Origin: Roseofilum casamattae BLCC-M143
GTDB lineage: Bacteria > Cyanobacteriota > Cyanobacteriia > Cyanobacteriales > Desertifilaceae
Length of the DNA stretch: 64,000 bases
Assembly: GCF_030068455.1 (NCBI RefSeq)
Contig: NZ_JAQOSQ010000001.1
Span: 310,001 to 374,000, forward strand
Direction of reading: 5' to 3'
The translations under genes were made by a program, and so were the position numbers. This document shows, piece by piece, positions 37,577 through 46,917 of the stretch; the first letter of the stretch is position 1; every line of letters starts with the position of its first letter. The notes below the pieces were generated by a model. The model ran no database searches and was not told the DNA's origin. It worked only from the letters and a program-made list of their open reading frames with translations.

Positions 37577-39061
37577 ATGAAGATTTTATTTGTTGCCGCA
37601 GAAGCCGCACCGTTGGCTAAAGTAGGTGGTATGGGTGATGTTGTCGGCGCTCTACCCAAAGTATTGCGAAAAAAAGGGCATGATGTTCGCGTCTTCATGC
37701 CATACTATGGGTTTTTACCGGACAAAATAGATATCCCAGAACAACCGATTTGGGAATCAACAGCAATGTTCCAAGAGTTTGAGATTTATCAAACCTACTT
37801 ACCCAAATCAGATGTTCCGTTATATTTGTTCGGGCATCCTTCCTTTTCGGGGCGGAATGTTTATTTTGGAGAGGATGAAAGCTGGCGGTTTACCTTATTT
37901 GCCAATGCTGCTGCTGAGTTTTCTTGGAATTACTGGCGGCCGAATATTGTCCATTGCCACGATTGGCACGCCGGAATGCTTCCGGTTTGGTTGCACGAAA
38001 CTCCGGATATCAATACGGTCTTTACCATTCACAATTTAGCCTATCAAGGGCCCTGGCGCTGGTATTTAGACCAAATTACCTGGTGTCCCTGGTATATGGA
38101 AGGCCATAATACCATGGCTGCGGCGGTGCAATTTGCGAATAAAGTCACTACGGTTTCGCCCACCTATGCCGAACAAATTAAAACCTCGGAATATGGGGAG
38201 AATTTAGAGGGTTTGCTCTCTTACGTTAGCGGTAAAAGTATCGGTATTCTGAATGGAATTGATACGGAAAGTTATAATCCGGAAACCGATCGCTATTTGT
38301 ACCAGAATTTTAATGCCGATACCTTAGATAAGCGTCCGATTAATAAGGTTTCTTTGCAAGAAGAAACAGGTCTGGAAGTGAATAAAGGTACGTTGCTCAT
38401 TGGTATGGTCTCTCGCTTGGTCGAACAGAAAGGAATTGACCTGGCTCTGCAAATTCTCGACCGGTTTATGGCCTATACGGATGCTCAGTTTGTCCTGCTC
38501 GGAACCGGCGATCGCTATTATGAAACTCAGATGTGGGAGCTGGCCTCTCGCTATCGCGGCCGTGTCTCGGTTCAGTTGCTCTACAATGATGCTCTAGCGC
38601 GGCGAATCTATGCCGGATGCGATGCGTTCCTCATGCCTTCTCGCTTCGAGCCTTGCGGGATTAGCCAAATGCTGGCCATGCGCTACGGTTGCATTCCCAT
38701 CGTCCGCCGCACGGGAGGGTTGGTCGATACCGTCAGTTTCCACGATCCGAATAAAGAGGTCGGTACGGGATATTGTTTCGATCGCTACGAGCCTTTGGAT
38801 CTATTCAGTTGCATGATCAAAACCTTAGAAGGATTTCGCTACAAGGAATATTGGAAAAGGCTGCAACAGCGAGCCATGGGGCAAAATTACAGTTGGGATC
38901 TCTCTGCCGACCAATACATTCAAGTCTATGAGGAAATCTTCCCCGATGCTCCTCCTCCTGTACTCCCAGAACCGGTCTCTAAAACCACGGAAGATCCCGC
39001 AGTACCTACGCCTCAAGCGTTGTCTTCCCCTACAGAACCGACGACCGAAAAAACTGTATAG
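37577..39061 (+). CDS. glgA: Glycogen (starch) synthase, ADP-glucose type
   Basis: 494 residues of GT5 family: N-terminal ADP-glucose-binding KVGGMGDVVGALPKVL (K at about 16), HCHDWHAGMLPVWL, FTIHNLAYQGPW, and the C-terminal GT-B site MVSRLVEQKGIDLAL and PSRFEPCGISQMLAMRYG followed by the RRTGGLVDTV motif. It elongates alpha-1,4-glucan. The last 35 residues are a Pro/Thr/Glu-rich extension (DPAVPTPQALSSPTEPTTEK) beyond the catalytic domain. The enzyme supports glycogen storage in the light. Confidence 0.96.
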   Translation: MKILFVAAEAAPLAKVGGMGDVVGALPKVLRKKGHDVRVFMPYYGFLPDKIDIPEQPIWESTAMFQEFEIYQTYLPKSDVPLYLFGHPSFSGRNVYFGEDESWRFTLFANAAAEFSWNYWRPNIVHCHDWHAGMLPVWLHETPDINTVFTIHNLAYQGPWRWYLDQITWCPWYMEGHNTMAAAVQFANKVTTVSPTYAEQIKTSEYGENLEGLLSYVSGKSIGILNGIDTESYNPETDRYLYQNFNADTLDKRPINKVSLQEETGLEVNKGTLLIGMVSRLVEQKGIDLALQILDRFMAYTDAQFVLLGTGDRYYETQMWELASRYRGRVSVQLLYNDALARRIYAGCDAFLMPSRFEPCGISQMLAMRYGCIPIVRRTGGLVDTVSFHDPNKEVGTGYCFDRYEPLDLFSCMIKTLEGFRYKEYWKRLQQRAMGQNYSWDLSADQYIQVYEEIFPDAPPPVLPEPVSKTTEDPAVPTPQALSSPTEPTTEKTV

Positions 39062-39074
39062 CTAATGGCTATGG

Positions 39075-39110
39075 CTTGACTTCCTCACACTCGTGTTGCT
39101 GGAGGTCAAG
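39075..39110. terminator. Hairpin between convergent genes (glgA and the MazG-like gene)
   Basis: CTTGACTTCC pairs with GGAGGTCAAG (9 of 10) with an inner ACAC/GTGT stem. There is no long T tract, and its position suggests a shared terminator. Confidence 0.45.
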
Positions 39111-39124
39111 CTAATAGGAGCTAG

Positions 39125-39190
39125 TCTTCTAACCAGTCTTCTCGTCCGAGCAAATCGACAATGCGATCGCGCAATAAAAAACCATATTTT
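39125..39190 (-). pseudogene. Possible 3' remnant of a lost gene
   Basis: A short minus-strand frame reads YGFLLRDRIVDLLGREDWLED then stop, with good coding character but no start. It may be the tail of a degraded gene. Low confidence. Confidence 0.2.
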
Positions 39191-39210
39191 TAACACCGAG
39201 AAGGGCGAGA

Positions 39211-40704
39211 CTATCCTGGAATAAATTCATTGACCAACGTTAATTGAGCCAGTCCTGGGATCCAAGTTCCATCTGCTTGTAACATTTGTACTGGAGATCC
39301 GGACAATAGTAGCTTTAGGGTCGGCCGCGCAGCAGCAATGTCCTGGTGAATGGACTCGAGAAAGCGATCGCTACGCCAGGTATGCGGTTGGTCTCTGGGC
39401 GATCGCGCTAACTCGATGGCGGCATCATTCATCAAGCAAAAATGACTCGGAGTGTAGGGGCCTCCCGCAGCTAAGTCAATACACAGTTCGCGATCGATGG
39501 CTTTCAAGTGTAACAGTGCCACCAGACGCAAGGTTCCCGCATCCCATCCCCATTCCGGTTGCAGCACGCAAGCTGGAGTACTACCGAGTAATTGCATCAT
39601 TTCATAAGACAGACTGGTCAGTTCCCAAAGCAGATGAGAGATCCACTCGGTTAAAGAAACCCGGTTTTCGACCGCCAAGCGATCGCCTTTGAGTTGTATC
39701 TGAAAGGGGATCGAAACGGGCTGAGGGCGATCGAGATTAAGAATATTCGCGATTGTGACGGCAATTTCGATCGCCCAGAGGGACAGTTCTGATGAGGAGA
39801 GTTGTTGGGTTTGCCAGTAGAATAAGACCGGGGACAGAGCGCGATCGATGATGGATTCGCCATAGGCAGAGCCTAACTGCGGATCGCTCAATTGAATCTC
39901 TGGCCATCGATCGAGAGTGGAGTTGTCATCGGTTGGAGGTGCAGGAACTTCAGGAATCCACTCTAAGCCCAAGTGTAGAGAGACTTGACCCGACTCCCAA
40001 TCTTTTCCCGGTTCCAGTATTTCTACGTCCAGCGATTGAGTCCACTCATGTAGATTAGGAGCGCTCGCTAGCAGTTGCTCTTGCCAATGTTGCAACAGAT
40101 CGGCGACTTCCATAGGAGTTGGAACTGCATCGGCGATCGCAAATTGAGCCGTTGCCGGCAAAGGGTCGGGAGCTGGGGAGAGAGTCGCCAGATCGATAGC
40201 TCGATCGACAGACTCTCCACAAATGTTGAGAATGGGCACCAGCCTGAGTATTCCCTCACCTTCGCATTCAGGCGCAACAAAGCCCTCCGCACTAATGCCT
40301 CCACTCAGTTGCATAAAACGATAAGAACTCGTTACAACCTGCCACAGAAGTTGCAAGCTCAACTCTTCAATCGGCCAGTACGACTCTCGATCTTCTCTCT
40401 CTCCAGCCGCGATATCGATCGCCCTGAGAGCATCTAAGACCTCATCAACTTCATCTCGAACGTAGGGCAAAAGATGTTCCGCAGTAAACGGAATACTTTC
40501 GAGCCAACCGCTCTGGGGCGATCGCAACCGAGCCAACAAACAGACTAATTTTTCCATGGCGATCGCAACATCAACCATGCTATCCGTCCCAGCCAACAAC
40601 CGATCTTGGCGATCGCCATCCCAACCTTCTCTCAAGTGAATTAAGGTTTCACTGACAGTTTCGCGATCGAACTGCTCTATCCTCGTCTGGTAGTCCTCGC
40701 CCAT
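39211..40704 (-). CDS. Conserved protein with a MazG-like N-terminus and internally duplicated domain, unknown
   Basis: 497 residues, acidic, soluble. Residues 50-93 (AMEKLVCLLARLRSPQSGW ... YVRDEVDEVLDALRAI) resemble the first half of MazG nucleotide pyrophosphohydrolases, including an ExxE pair (E85, E88), but I find no second ExxD metal motif, so activity is doubtful. The following region is duplicated: LLWQVVTSSYRFMQLSGG ... ILRLVPILNIC matches LLWELTSLSYEMMQLLGS ... TLRLVALLHLK. I do not know the function. It follows nrdR on the same strand, with 4 nt between the nrdR stop and its start, so it is probably cotranscribed with it. Confidence 0.7.
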   Translation of the reverse strand: MGEDYQTRIEQFDRETVSETLIHLREGWDGDRQDRLLAGTDSMVDVAIAMEKLVCLLARLRSPQSGWLESIPFTAEHLLPYVRDEVDEVLDALRAIDIAAGEREDRESYWPIEELSLQLLWQVVTSSYRFMQLSGGISAEGFVAPECEGEGILRLVPILNICGESVDRAIDLATLSPAPDPLPATAQFAIADAVPTPMEVADLLQHWQEQLLASAPNLHEWTQSLDVEILEPGKDWESGQVSLHLGLEWIPEVPAPPTDDNSTLDRWPEIQLSDPQLGSAYGESIIDRALSPVLFYWQTQQLSSSELSLWAIEIAVTIANILNLDRPQPVSIPFQIQLKGDRLAVENRVSLTEWISHLLWELTSLSYEMMQLLGSTPACVLQPEWGWDAGTLRLVALLHLKAIDRELCIDLAAGGPYTPSHFCLMNDAAIELARSPRDQPHTWRSDRFLESIHQDIAAARPTLKLLLSGSPVQMLQADGTWIPGLAQLTLVNEFIPG

Positions 40705-40708
40705 GCCA

Positions 40709-41299
40709 TCATCTCGGACTCAGGCCAATGTGTCCTCTGGTCGTTTCCCGTCCCATCCAGGATACAGGAGCTGCTGGAGTTTCCGCGCGATCGTGCAATT
40801 CCTCATCGTTCATTACCGGCAAGGTTTCCACCGGTTTGCCATAACTCGAGTCCGGTTGCAAGCGCTTCAATACCCGCACAAAATCATCAATTCCTCGAAA
40901 TTCCTCGAACACTGAGGCAAAGCGAATATAAGCCACATCGCTCATTTTACGCAGTTGGCGCAACGCCCAGTCTCCAATTTCATCGCTAGAGATCTCTCGC
41001 TGGCGGCGCTGCTGCAGATCGGCTTCTAGCTCCTCTACAATTCTAGTTAAGGTCGCCTCCGTAATTCCGGTCTTCGCACAAGCACAAAGCATTCCTTTGA
41101 CCACCTTCGAGCGATCGAACAGTTCGCGATCGCCATTGCGCTTCACCACTGTTGTTGCCATCAACTCGATCCGCTCGTAAGTTGTAAAGCGACGCTTGCA
41201 CCCCAGGCACTCTCGCCGTCGGCGCACGCTGTGGTCTCCTTCAGCAGAACGGGATTCTAGCACCCGATTTTCTGTATGTTGGCAGAATGGACATCGCAT
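40709..41299 (-). CDS. nrdR: Transcriptional repressor NrdR
   Basis: 196 residues from ATG 41299. N-terminal zinc ribbon MRCPFCQHTENRVLESR ... CLGCKRRFTTYERIE with two Cys pairs, then an ATP-cone (KRNGDRELFDRSKVVKGML to VAYIRFASVFEEF). NrdR senses dATP/ATP and represses ribonucleotide reductase genes. The tail after GIDDFVRVLKRL is about 45 residues longer than in E. coli NrdR, a low-complexity extension. Its location between psbT and a protein with a MazG-like segment is notable because both NrdR and MazG act on deoxynucleotide pools. Confidence 0.94.
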   Translation of the reverse strand: MRCPFCQHTENRVLESRSAEGDHSVRRRRECLGCKRRFTTYERIELMATTVVKRNGDRELFDRSKVVKGMLCACAKTGITEATLTRIVEELEADLQQRRQREISSDEIGDWALRQLRKMSDVAYIRFASVFEEFRGIDDFVRVLKRLQPDSSYGKPVETLPVMNDEELHDRAETPAAPVSWMGRETTRGHIGLSPR

Positions 41300-41391
41300 A
41301 ATAATTAACTTATTAGGTTTGAGTGAGGATCGATTTAGCACTGATTCATTCAGCGATTAACTATCGCAGTTAACCGCCGAATGGTTATGTC

Positions 41392-41487
41392 CTATTTACC
41401 AATTTTCGGGGGATCGCGAAAGGCGATCGCAAAAAACAGCGTTCCTAGAGCTAATGCTAGAACTAATATGTAAACGGTGCTTTCCAT
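41392..41487 (-). CDS. psbT: Photosystem II reaction centre protein T
   Basis: A 31-residue Psb[20 protein letters not shown] followed by [12 protein letters not shown]. One helix and the diagnostic FRxPPKIxK tail. PsbT lies at the PSII dimer interface and supports recovery from photodamage. It lies 131 nt downstream of psbB on the same strand, the standard cyanobacterial order. Confidence 0.96.
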   Translation of the reverse strand: MESTVYILVLALALGTLFFAIAFRDPPKIGK

Positions 41488-41618
41488 AGTTAGATTTCCC
41501 TATTGGGTAATGGATCGGTCGCTCTTAATTTTATCTTACTTTGAAACCAACAAAAAGTAGGAGTAGATTGCTCCACCCCTACTTTTACTCGATATTACAC
41601 CATCGCTTTGCGGGTTGA

Positions 41619-43145
41619 TTAAGCCTCTGTTTTCCGAGTGGTGGTGTCGCCTAACTTAGCAAACAAACCAAATTCCACTTGTTCTTCCAGATCGGACTCA
41701 ATTCCAGCAAATACATCCCGGTACAGAGTACGAGAACCGTGCCAGATATGGCCGAAGAAGAATAACAGAGCAAACACGGCATGACCGAAGGTAAACCAAC
41801 CTCGGGTGCTGGTGCGGAATACCCCATCGGAACCGAGGGTTTCTTTATCAAACTCGAACGGTTCGCCCAATTGAGCTTTCCGAGCGATTTGTTTGACTTT
41901 CGCAGGGTCGGTAACGAGTTGACCGTCGAGTTCGCCACCATAAATTTGGGCAGTAACTCCAGTTTGTTCAAAACTGTAGCGAGACTCAGCACGACGGAAG
42001 GGGATATCCGCGCGAACTACACCATCTTCGTCGGTAAGGACGACAGGGAAGGTTTCAAAGAAGTTGGGCATCCGGCGCACGGTGAGAGTGCGACCTTCGC
42101 CATCGGTGAATACCGGGTGACCCAACCAGTTTTGGGCCAGTCCATCTCCATTGTTCATCGGTCCAACGCGGAAGAGACCGCCTTTGGCCGGAGAGTTACC
42201 GACGTAGTCGTAGAAAGCCAATTTTTCCGGAATTTTGTTCCATGCTTCCGAGGGGCTATCGCCATTGGCAATATTCGCTTGCACCCGACGTTCGATCTCT
42301 TGTTGGAAGTAGCCACCATCCCATTGATAGCGGGTCGGGCCGTAGAGTTCGATAGGGGTGGCAGCGCTACCGTACCACATGGTTCCGGCAACAACAAAAG
42401 CAGCAAAGAAGACAGCGGCGATACTGCTGGAGAGTACCGTTTCAATGTTCCCCATCCGCAGGGCCCGATAGAGGCGCTCGGGAGGACGAACGGTTAAGTG
42501 GAATAATCCAGCAATAATACCAACAACTCCAGCGGCAATATGGTGAGCCGCAATTCCTCCAGGATTGAAGGGGTCAAATCCTGCCGGTCCCCATTCTGGA
42601 GCCACTGCCTGCACGCTTCCCGTGAGGCCGTAGGGGTCAGAAACCCAAATTCCCGGTCCGAAGAGTCCGGTGACGTGGAAGGCTCCGAAACCGAAGCAGA
42701 GGAGTCCGGACAGGAATAAATGAATCCCAAACATTTTGGGCAGATCTAGGGCAGGTTCTCCGGTGCGAGCATCGGTGAACAGTTCTAAATCCCAGAAGAC
42801 CCAGTGCCAAACGGCAGCTAGGAACAGTAGACCGGAGAGGATGATGTGGGCAGCGGCGACGCCTTCAAAAGACCAGAATCCAACGTTGGATACGCTTTCT
42901 CCGGTAACGCTCCATCCACCCCAGGAGTCGGTAACTCCCAGACGGGCCATGAAGGGCATTACGAACATGCCTTGCCGCCACATGGGATTGAGAATTGGAT
43001 CGCTCGGATCGTAAATGGCTAGTTCGTACAACGTCATCGAACCAGCCCAACCTGCAACCAGGGCAGTGTGCATTAAGTGTACGGCAATCAGGCGACCTGG
43101 ATCGTTCAGGACGACTGTATGTACTCGGTACCAGGGTAGTCCCAT
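41619..43145 (-). CDS. psbB: Photosystem II CP47 chlorophyll apoprotein
   Basis: 508 residues, the expected length. Core antenna protein with six transmembrane helices binding chlorophyll a: start [19 protein letters not shown], then [20 protein letters not shown], the large lumenal loop with [20 protein letters not shown], and the C-terminal [17 protein letters not shown]. Histidine ligands are present in each helix. The gene is followed by psbT and nrdR. Confidence 0.98.
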   Translation of the reverse strand: MGLPWYRVHTVVLNDPGRLIAVHLMHTALVAGWAGSMTLYELAIYDPSDPILNPMWRQGMFVMPFMARLGVTDSWGGWSVTGESVSNVGFWSFEGVAAAHIILSGLLFLAAVWHWVFWDLELFTDARTGEPALDLPKMFGIHLFLSGLLCFGFGAFHVTGLFGPGIWVSDPYGLTGSVQAVAPEWGPAGFDPFNPGGIAAHHIAAGVVGIIAGLFHLTVRPPERLYRALRMGNIETVLSSSIAAVFFAAFVVAGTMWYGSAATPIELYGPTRYQWDGGYFQQEIERRVQANIANGDSPSEAWNKIPEKLAFYDYVGNSPAKGGLFRVGPMNNGDGLAQNWLGHPVFTDGEGRTLTVRRMPNFFETFPVVLTDEDGVVRADIPFRRAESRYSFEQTGVTAQIYGGELDGQLVTDPAKVKQIARKAQLGEPFEFDKETLGSDGVFRTSTRGWFTFGHAVFALLFFFGHIWHGSRTLYRDVFAGIESDLEEQVEFGLFAKLGDTTTRKTEA

Positions 43146-43461
43146 TGACTACGCTCCTCCTCTTAGAAGTTCTAATTTAACGTTCAACTCAAGTTGTTTT
43201 ACCTTGTTTTTCCGGTAGACTCTTGGAGCTAACTGCTGAGTCTACCTTAATATTGAATTGGCTACTACATCCGCGCGAACTTGGGTCGTCTGGAGCAGAG
43301 CTTTTTTTTCATGAGAACGAATATAACGAATTGTAACCAGTGATGGAACTGATTGCAAGCTGAATATAGGGTTGCCGAATCTTGGGGAATTGTCCGCCCG
43401 ACTGTACCCGAGTTCGCAACATTTCTTTATAATTCTTTATAGGAAGATACTGGAGGTAAGA
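43146..43461. other. 316-bp divergent promoter region between psbB and the ferredoxin gene
   Basis: No coding region. AT-rich stretches should contain the light-dependent psbB promoter (leftward) and the ferredoxin promoter (rightward). A TGGAGGTAAG ribosome-binding site precedes the ferredoxin ATG. Confidence 0.5.
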
Positions 43462-43758
43462 ATGGCTAACATTACGTTTATCAATGAAGGACGGGAGGCG
43501 ATCGCTGCTACGGGAGCCAACTTGCGGGTGAAAGCCCTCGAAAGTGGCATCGATATCTACAAGCTCATGGGCAAAATGACGAACTGCGGTGGCTGCGGTC
43601 AGTGCGGAACTTGCGTTGTCGAAATTGTCGAGGGCGCCAACAATTTATCGCCTCGTACTGCCTTTGAAGAGCGTAAATTGAAGAAAAAACCAGAGAATTA
43701 TCGCCTGGCCTGCCAAACCTTGGTCAACGGACCGGTGAGCGTGAAAACCAAACCTTAA
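43462..43758 (+). CDS. 2Fe-2S ferredoxin-like protein
   Basis: 98 residues. The cluster ligands are in [16 protein letters not shown] (Cys42, 45, 48, 51) and RLACQT (Cys84). Spacing C42-x5-C48-x2-C51-x32-C84 is closer to adrenodoxin-type than to PetF-type (C-x4-C-x2-C). It is basic near the C-terminus ([13 protein letters not shown]), unlike acidic PetF. In many cyanobacteria a ferredoxin of this kind lies beside psbM or psbB. Its partner is unknown. The ATG at 43462 has a strong ribosome-binding site. Confidence 0.9.
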   Translation: MANITFINEGREAIAATGANLRVKALESGIDIYKLMGKMTNCGGCGQCGTCVVEIVEGANNLSPRTAFEERKLKKKPENYRLACQTLVNGPVSVKTKP

Positions 43759-43784
43759 TATCGATACCTCAGAGGAGAGACATT

Positions 43785-44190
43785 GTCAGCTATAAGAGAT
43801 ATGCCTTCAACCCGTGTGAATTCATTCTGGGGATGAAGGCTAATTGCAGGTTTTAACCTGCCTTTATGGTAAAATGGGGCTAACAGGAAAGGTAATCAAC
43901 CTGTATAAAAACCTCGGTGCCTAATGGCAATCCGTACCTTGGCAATTGAAGATATGGGGTTCTATTCCATAGCTCTAGTTCCTAACCTAGAAATAGGTAA
44001 AATCTTTAGAGGAACTAGACAACACAGAATTTTAGCCAAAAAAAATTGGAGTAATCCAACTACCGAGGGGCACTCGGAAAGTAACGCTTGGGGAGAGAAC
44101 TACCTCTGGGTTAGATTTCGCAAGGGATTTAGTCTAAGTGGACTCGTTGAACCAAGAATCCCCGCGTCTAATGGCCGGGGAGTGTCAAAT
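43785..44190 (+). mobile_element. Relic of an IS200/IS605-type element between the ferredoxin gene and psbM
   Basis: A left hairpin (GCCTTCA...TGAAGGC, 43803-43840) and a right hairpin (CCCCG...CGGGG, 44160-44180, followed by AGTGTCAA) bracket about 320 bp. The frame 43924-44220 contains TTEGHSESNAWGENYLW and VEPRIPASN, which resemble the end of cyanobacterial TnpB/OrfB proteins. No catalytic TnpB core or TnpA is left. Probably a decayed or non-autonomous copy. Exact ends are estimated. Confidence 0.5.
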
Positions 44191-44223
44191 GCACCCTTTA
44201 CCTATAAGCGAGGTTCGTGACTG

Positions 44224-44337
44224 ATGGCAGTAAATGACTTAGGATTTGTAGCCAGTCTTTTGTTTGTTCTGGTTCCAGCTGTATTTTTGTTAATCCTCTA
44301 TATCCAAACCGCTAGTCGCCAAAACCCAAACCCTTAA
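44224..44337 (+). CDS. psbM: Photosystem II reaction centre protein M
   Basis: 37 residues, [20 protein letters not shown] then [17 protein letters not shown], matching PsbM: one helix at the PSII dimer interface. The ATG lies directly after the transposon relic, so the native promoter may have been displaced by it. Confidence 0.96.
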   Translation: MAVNDLGFVASLLFVLVPAVFLLILYIQTASRQNPNP

Positions 44338-44414
44338 GTCTTGCTCTAACCTGGACATAGCGTAAGAAAATGCTCGGATCGATAAGCTCCTAGCATTTTC
44401 TTTATGGGGAATTA

Positions 44415-45245
44415 CTATGGGTTGCGAACTAAGAGCACGGGACAGTTTGCTTGAACGCGCACGTAGTCGGAAAGAGAGGAACCCAACAGTCGGTCTAAGT
44501 CCGGTAGACCTTTAGCAATAGAGGGCCGGCGATCGGGCGATCCCAACAGCAGCAGATCGGCATTTTTATCTTCAGCCACCTTGCAAATCTGTTCTCCAGT
44601 ATTGCCGAAGGCATGAAGCGTTTCATAGTTTACCCCATATTGCTTGGCTTTCATGGCTGCGTCGATTAATACGGGGTCTTGTTCTGGGCTAGGAATTTTC
44701 GATTCTGGATTGACATGGAGCAGAACGAGCGTTCCTCCAGAATTTTCTTGCATGAAGCGGACGGCTAGATTTAAACTCTCTTGAGCGGATTGAGAGCCAT
44801 CGAGAGCGACTAGAATCCGGTTGACTCGCTTGACGTAGACATCATCTTTGACCAAAAGCATGGGGCGAGTGCTGGTCTGGAAGACGTATTGGCTCACGGA
44901 TTGTTGCAGAATTGACTGCAGGCGACCGAGGGCCCTCGATCCCATAACGATGAGGTCGGCCTGTTCTTCTTCCGCGACATCGAGTACGGTTTGTTTGGGG
45001 TCTCCTTGTTTGAGGCGAGGGTTAATCCGTTCTTCGTCAATTTTGAGCGCAGCAACGGCTTCGGAGAGGATTTTGCCTCCTTCTTCGAGGCGCTCGGCCA
45101 TTTTCTGTTCGCCAAATTTGTTGGGAACGACGTGGAGAACGGTAACTTTAGCATCTCGCTTGATGGAGGGAAATTCCATCAGCATGTTGACCATTTGTTC
45201 GCACAACCCGCGTCCGGCAACGGTGACTAAAATTTTCTTGAACAT
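44415..45245 (-). CDS. Universal stress protein, tandem UspA domains
   Basis: 276 residues made of two UspA folds: residues 1-140 (MFKKILVTVAGRGLCEQMVN, ADLIVMGSRALGRLQSILQQ SVSQYV) and 143-276 (VNRILVALDGSQSAQESLNL, ADLLLLGSPDRRP, GSSLSDYVRVQANCPVLLVR). The ATP-binding G-x2-G-x9-G-(S/T) motif is partly kept in each half. The role is stress tolerance. Monocistronic and convergent with psbM. Confidence 0.92.
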   Translation of the reverse strand: MFKKILVTVAGRGLCEQMVNMLMEFPSIKRDAKVTVLHVVPNKFGEQKMAERLEEGGKILSEAVAALKIDEERINPRLKQGDPKQTVLDVAEEEQADLIVMGSRALGRLQSILQQSVSQYVFQTSTRPMLLVKDDVYVKRVNRILVALDGSQSAQESLNLAVRFMQENSGGTLVLLHVNPESKIPSPEQDPVLIDAAMKAKQYGVNYETLHAFGNTGEQICKVAEDKNADLLLLGSPDRRPSIAKGLPDLDRLLGSSLSDYVRVQANCPVLLVRNP

Positions 45246-45343
45246 GAGGAGAGTTTCACCTGCTATTTCGGAAATTTTTCTTATCTTTTCAGGATAAACT
45301 GAAGCCCGAGCTGTGAATTTTAAGAAACGTTTCAGAACAACCT

Positions 45344-45808
45344 ATGTCTACTTCTCTTGCTGACGGTCTTGGCGATCGCCTTTGGCACGATTATGCCATT
45401 ACAGTCTATCCTCATCATACGGATTATGCCGGAGTAGTCTGGCATGGAACCTATATTCAGTGGATGGAACAAGCGCGAGTGGAGTATTTTAATGCGATTG
45501 GGATCGATTTTACACAACTGGTGAAGTTGGGATGCGATTTGGCGGTGGTGGATCTGTCGGCGCGCTACCATCGACCCCTGCGTTTGGGAATGGATGCAAA
45601 GGTGAAAACTCGGTTGGCGGAGATTAAGGGAGTTCGTCAGATCGTAGAATGCCAAATTTGCTCGTTAGATGAGGACTGTTTGTATCTGAGCAGCCGAGTG
45701 ATTTTGGTTCCGGTCGATCGCTCTCAAGGTAAGATACTGAGAAAGTTACCAAAAATGATGGCTGAGGGGTTAAGCCGGGTTTTGGCAGAGCCGCCAGGTT
45801 CTAAATAA
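45344..45808 (+). CDS. Acyl-CoA thioesterase (4HBT hotdog family, YbgC-like)
   Basis: 154 residues. The 4HBT active site is YPHHTDYAGVVWHGTYIQW (catalytic Asp at 27), followed by the long helix MEQARVEYFNAIGID, with the beta-sheet motif ARYHRPLRLGMDAKV. It hydrolyses an acyl-CoA or related thioester, but the physiological substrate cannot be named. It lies downstream of a divergent UspA gene. Confidence 0.9.
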   Translation: MSTSLADGLGDRLWHDYAITVYPHHTDYAGVVWHGTYIQWMEQARVEYFNAIGIDFTQLVKLGCDLAVVDLSARYHRPLRLGMDAKVKTRLAEIKGVRQIVECQICSLDEDCLYLSSRVILVPVDRSQGKILRKLPKMMAEGLSRVLAEPPGSK

Positions 45809-45874
45809 AAATATCTCTAGTAGAATAAATGCAATCTCGATTAGGAAAGACGGCAACCCTCTAACACATCACTC

Positions 45875-46891
45875 ATGGTTAATCCACAACTGCGTTTGGC
45901 GATCTTGGCCTTTCCAATGACCAGTTATCTGATCGTGGGAAGGTTCTTGTTAACATTAATCGATCTGAGCAGCTATGGGTGTGCGAATCTCTGGAACTTT
46001 GCGGTTGGCGATCGCCCGATCTACGATCGCTGTTTGAAGAACGATCGCGGTTTAGTGCTGGCCTTTCCGGTGGCCGTGCCGATACTGGCTATTTTTGCGT
46101 TAATTTCGTTCCTCGGATGTTCGATCTTGGCGGGGTTGAAACTCTTGCAGCAAGATAGTACCCTCGAGCAGGTGCAGAAGTGGTTTGATGACGAGCCGTT
46201 GTGGGCGATCGCGTTACCGGCGAAATGGGTAATGGGAGCGCAAGGGATAGCGAACGATTTGTTCGATCTGTTGGAAAATAGAGAGGTTGCTCTCGAGGAT
46301 GAGGAGCCTCTAGAGCCGGCTGCTGATGCGATCGCCGAACGAGATTCCGTTCAGGAGACTCTTGCACCGGAGATGCCCGAAACTCCATCTGCGGGTGAGG
46401 AAGAACCCGCTCCACCTTTGACCGATAACCTACCAGAGAAGATGTCAGATATTGAGACACTGCTGTATTCGGAAAGCGGAATGAATTACGAGCGACTGCG
46501 CGATCGCTTGGCTGATGGCGATTGGCAAAAGGCGAATGAAGAAACGGTGAATGTACTCTTGCAAGGGACTCGGCGAGAGGCAGATGGCTGGTTGGACGGT
46601 TTGAATCTGGAGGAGTTAGATTGTGCTGAGTTTGTGACGATCGATCGCCTGTGGATGCACTACAGCGGCGGACGGTTTGGCTTGACGTTGCAACGAGGAA
46701 TTTACGAGGATGCGGGCGAGGATTACCAGCAATTTTGCGATCGCATTGGTTGGCGAAACGGCGATCGCTGGTTAGCACAGGAGGAGCTGGACTATACGGA
46801 GAATGCGCCTTCGGGTCATTTGCCTTATTTGGGTTCGGCGATCGGTTATTCTTTGTTGATTTATAAGCTGAGAAGCTGCAAGATGGGTTAG
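45875..46891 (+). CDS. Membrane protein with C-terminal GUN4 domain
   Basis: 338 residues. Two hydrophobic segments lie at the N-terminus (about 15-35 and 60-85, LAFPVAVPILAIFALISFLG), then an acidic linker (EPLEPAADAIAERDS) and a GUN4 domain from about 195: YERLRDRLADGDWQKANEET, FVTIDRLWMHYSGGRFGLTL, NAPSGHLPYLGSAIG. GUN4 binds porphyrins and stimulates Mg-chelatase in chlorophyll synthesis. Paralogues with other partner domains are common in cyanobacteria and their roles are open. Tethering to a membrane would localise a porphyrin sensor. Confidence 0.9.
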   Translation: MVNPQLRLAILAFPMTSYLIVGRFLLTLIDLSSYGCANLWNFAVGDRPIYDRCLKNDRGLVLAFPVAVPILAIFALISFLGCSILAGLKLLQQDSTLEQVQKWFDDEPLWAIALPAKWVMGAQGIANDLFDLLENREVALEDEEPLEPAADAIAERDSVQETLAPEMPETPSAGEEEPAPPLTDNLPEKMSDIETLLYSESGMNYERLRDRLADGDWQKANEETVNVLLQGTRREADGWLDGLNLEELDCAEFVTIDRLWMHYSGGRFGLTLQRGIYEDAGEDYQQFCDRIGWRNGDRWLAQEELDYTENAPSGHLPYLGSAIGYSLLIYKLRSCKMG

Positions 46892-46917
46892 AGGTTGTGG
46901 GTTTTATGCGATCGTAT

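Noticed and set aside
39081-39096. Yfr1-like motif (CTTCCTCACACTCG)
   Set aside because: Yfr1 needs an unpaired ACTCCTCACAC between two hairpins and a T-rich terminator. Here the motif lies in a hairpin without a T tract.
41781-42497. 238-codon plus-strand frame opposite psbB
   Set aside because: Fully inside psbB, which is certain. No independent coding evidence.
46089-46778. 229-codon minus-strand frame opposite the GUN4 gene
   Set aside because: Shadow of the GUN4-domain gene, rich in Arg/Ser/Pro from complemented HIP1-rich codons.
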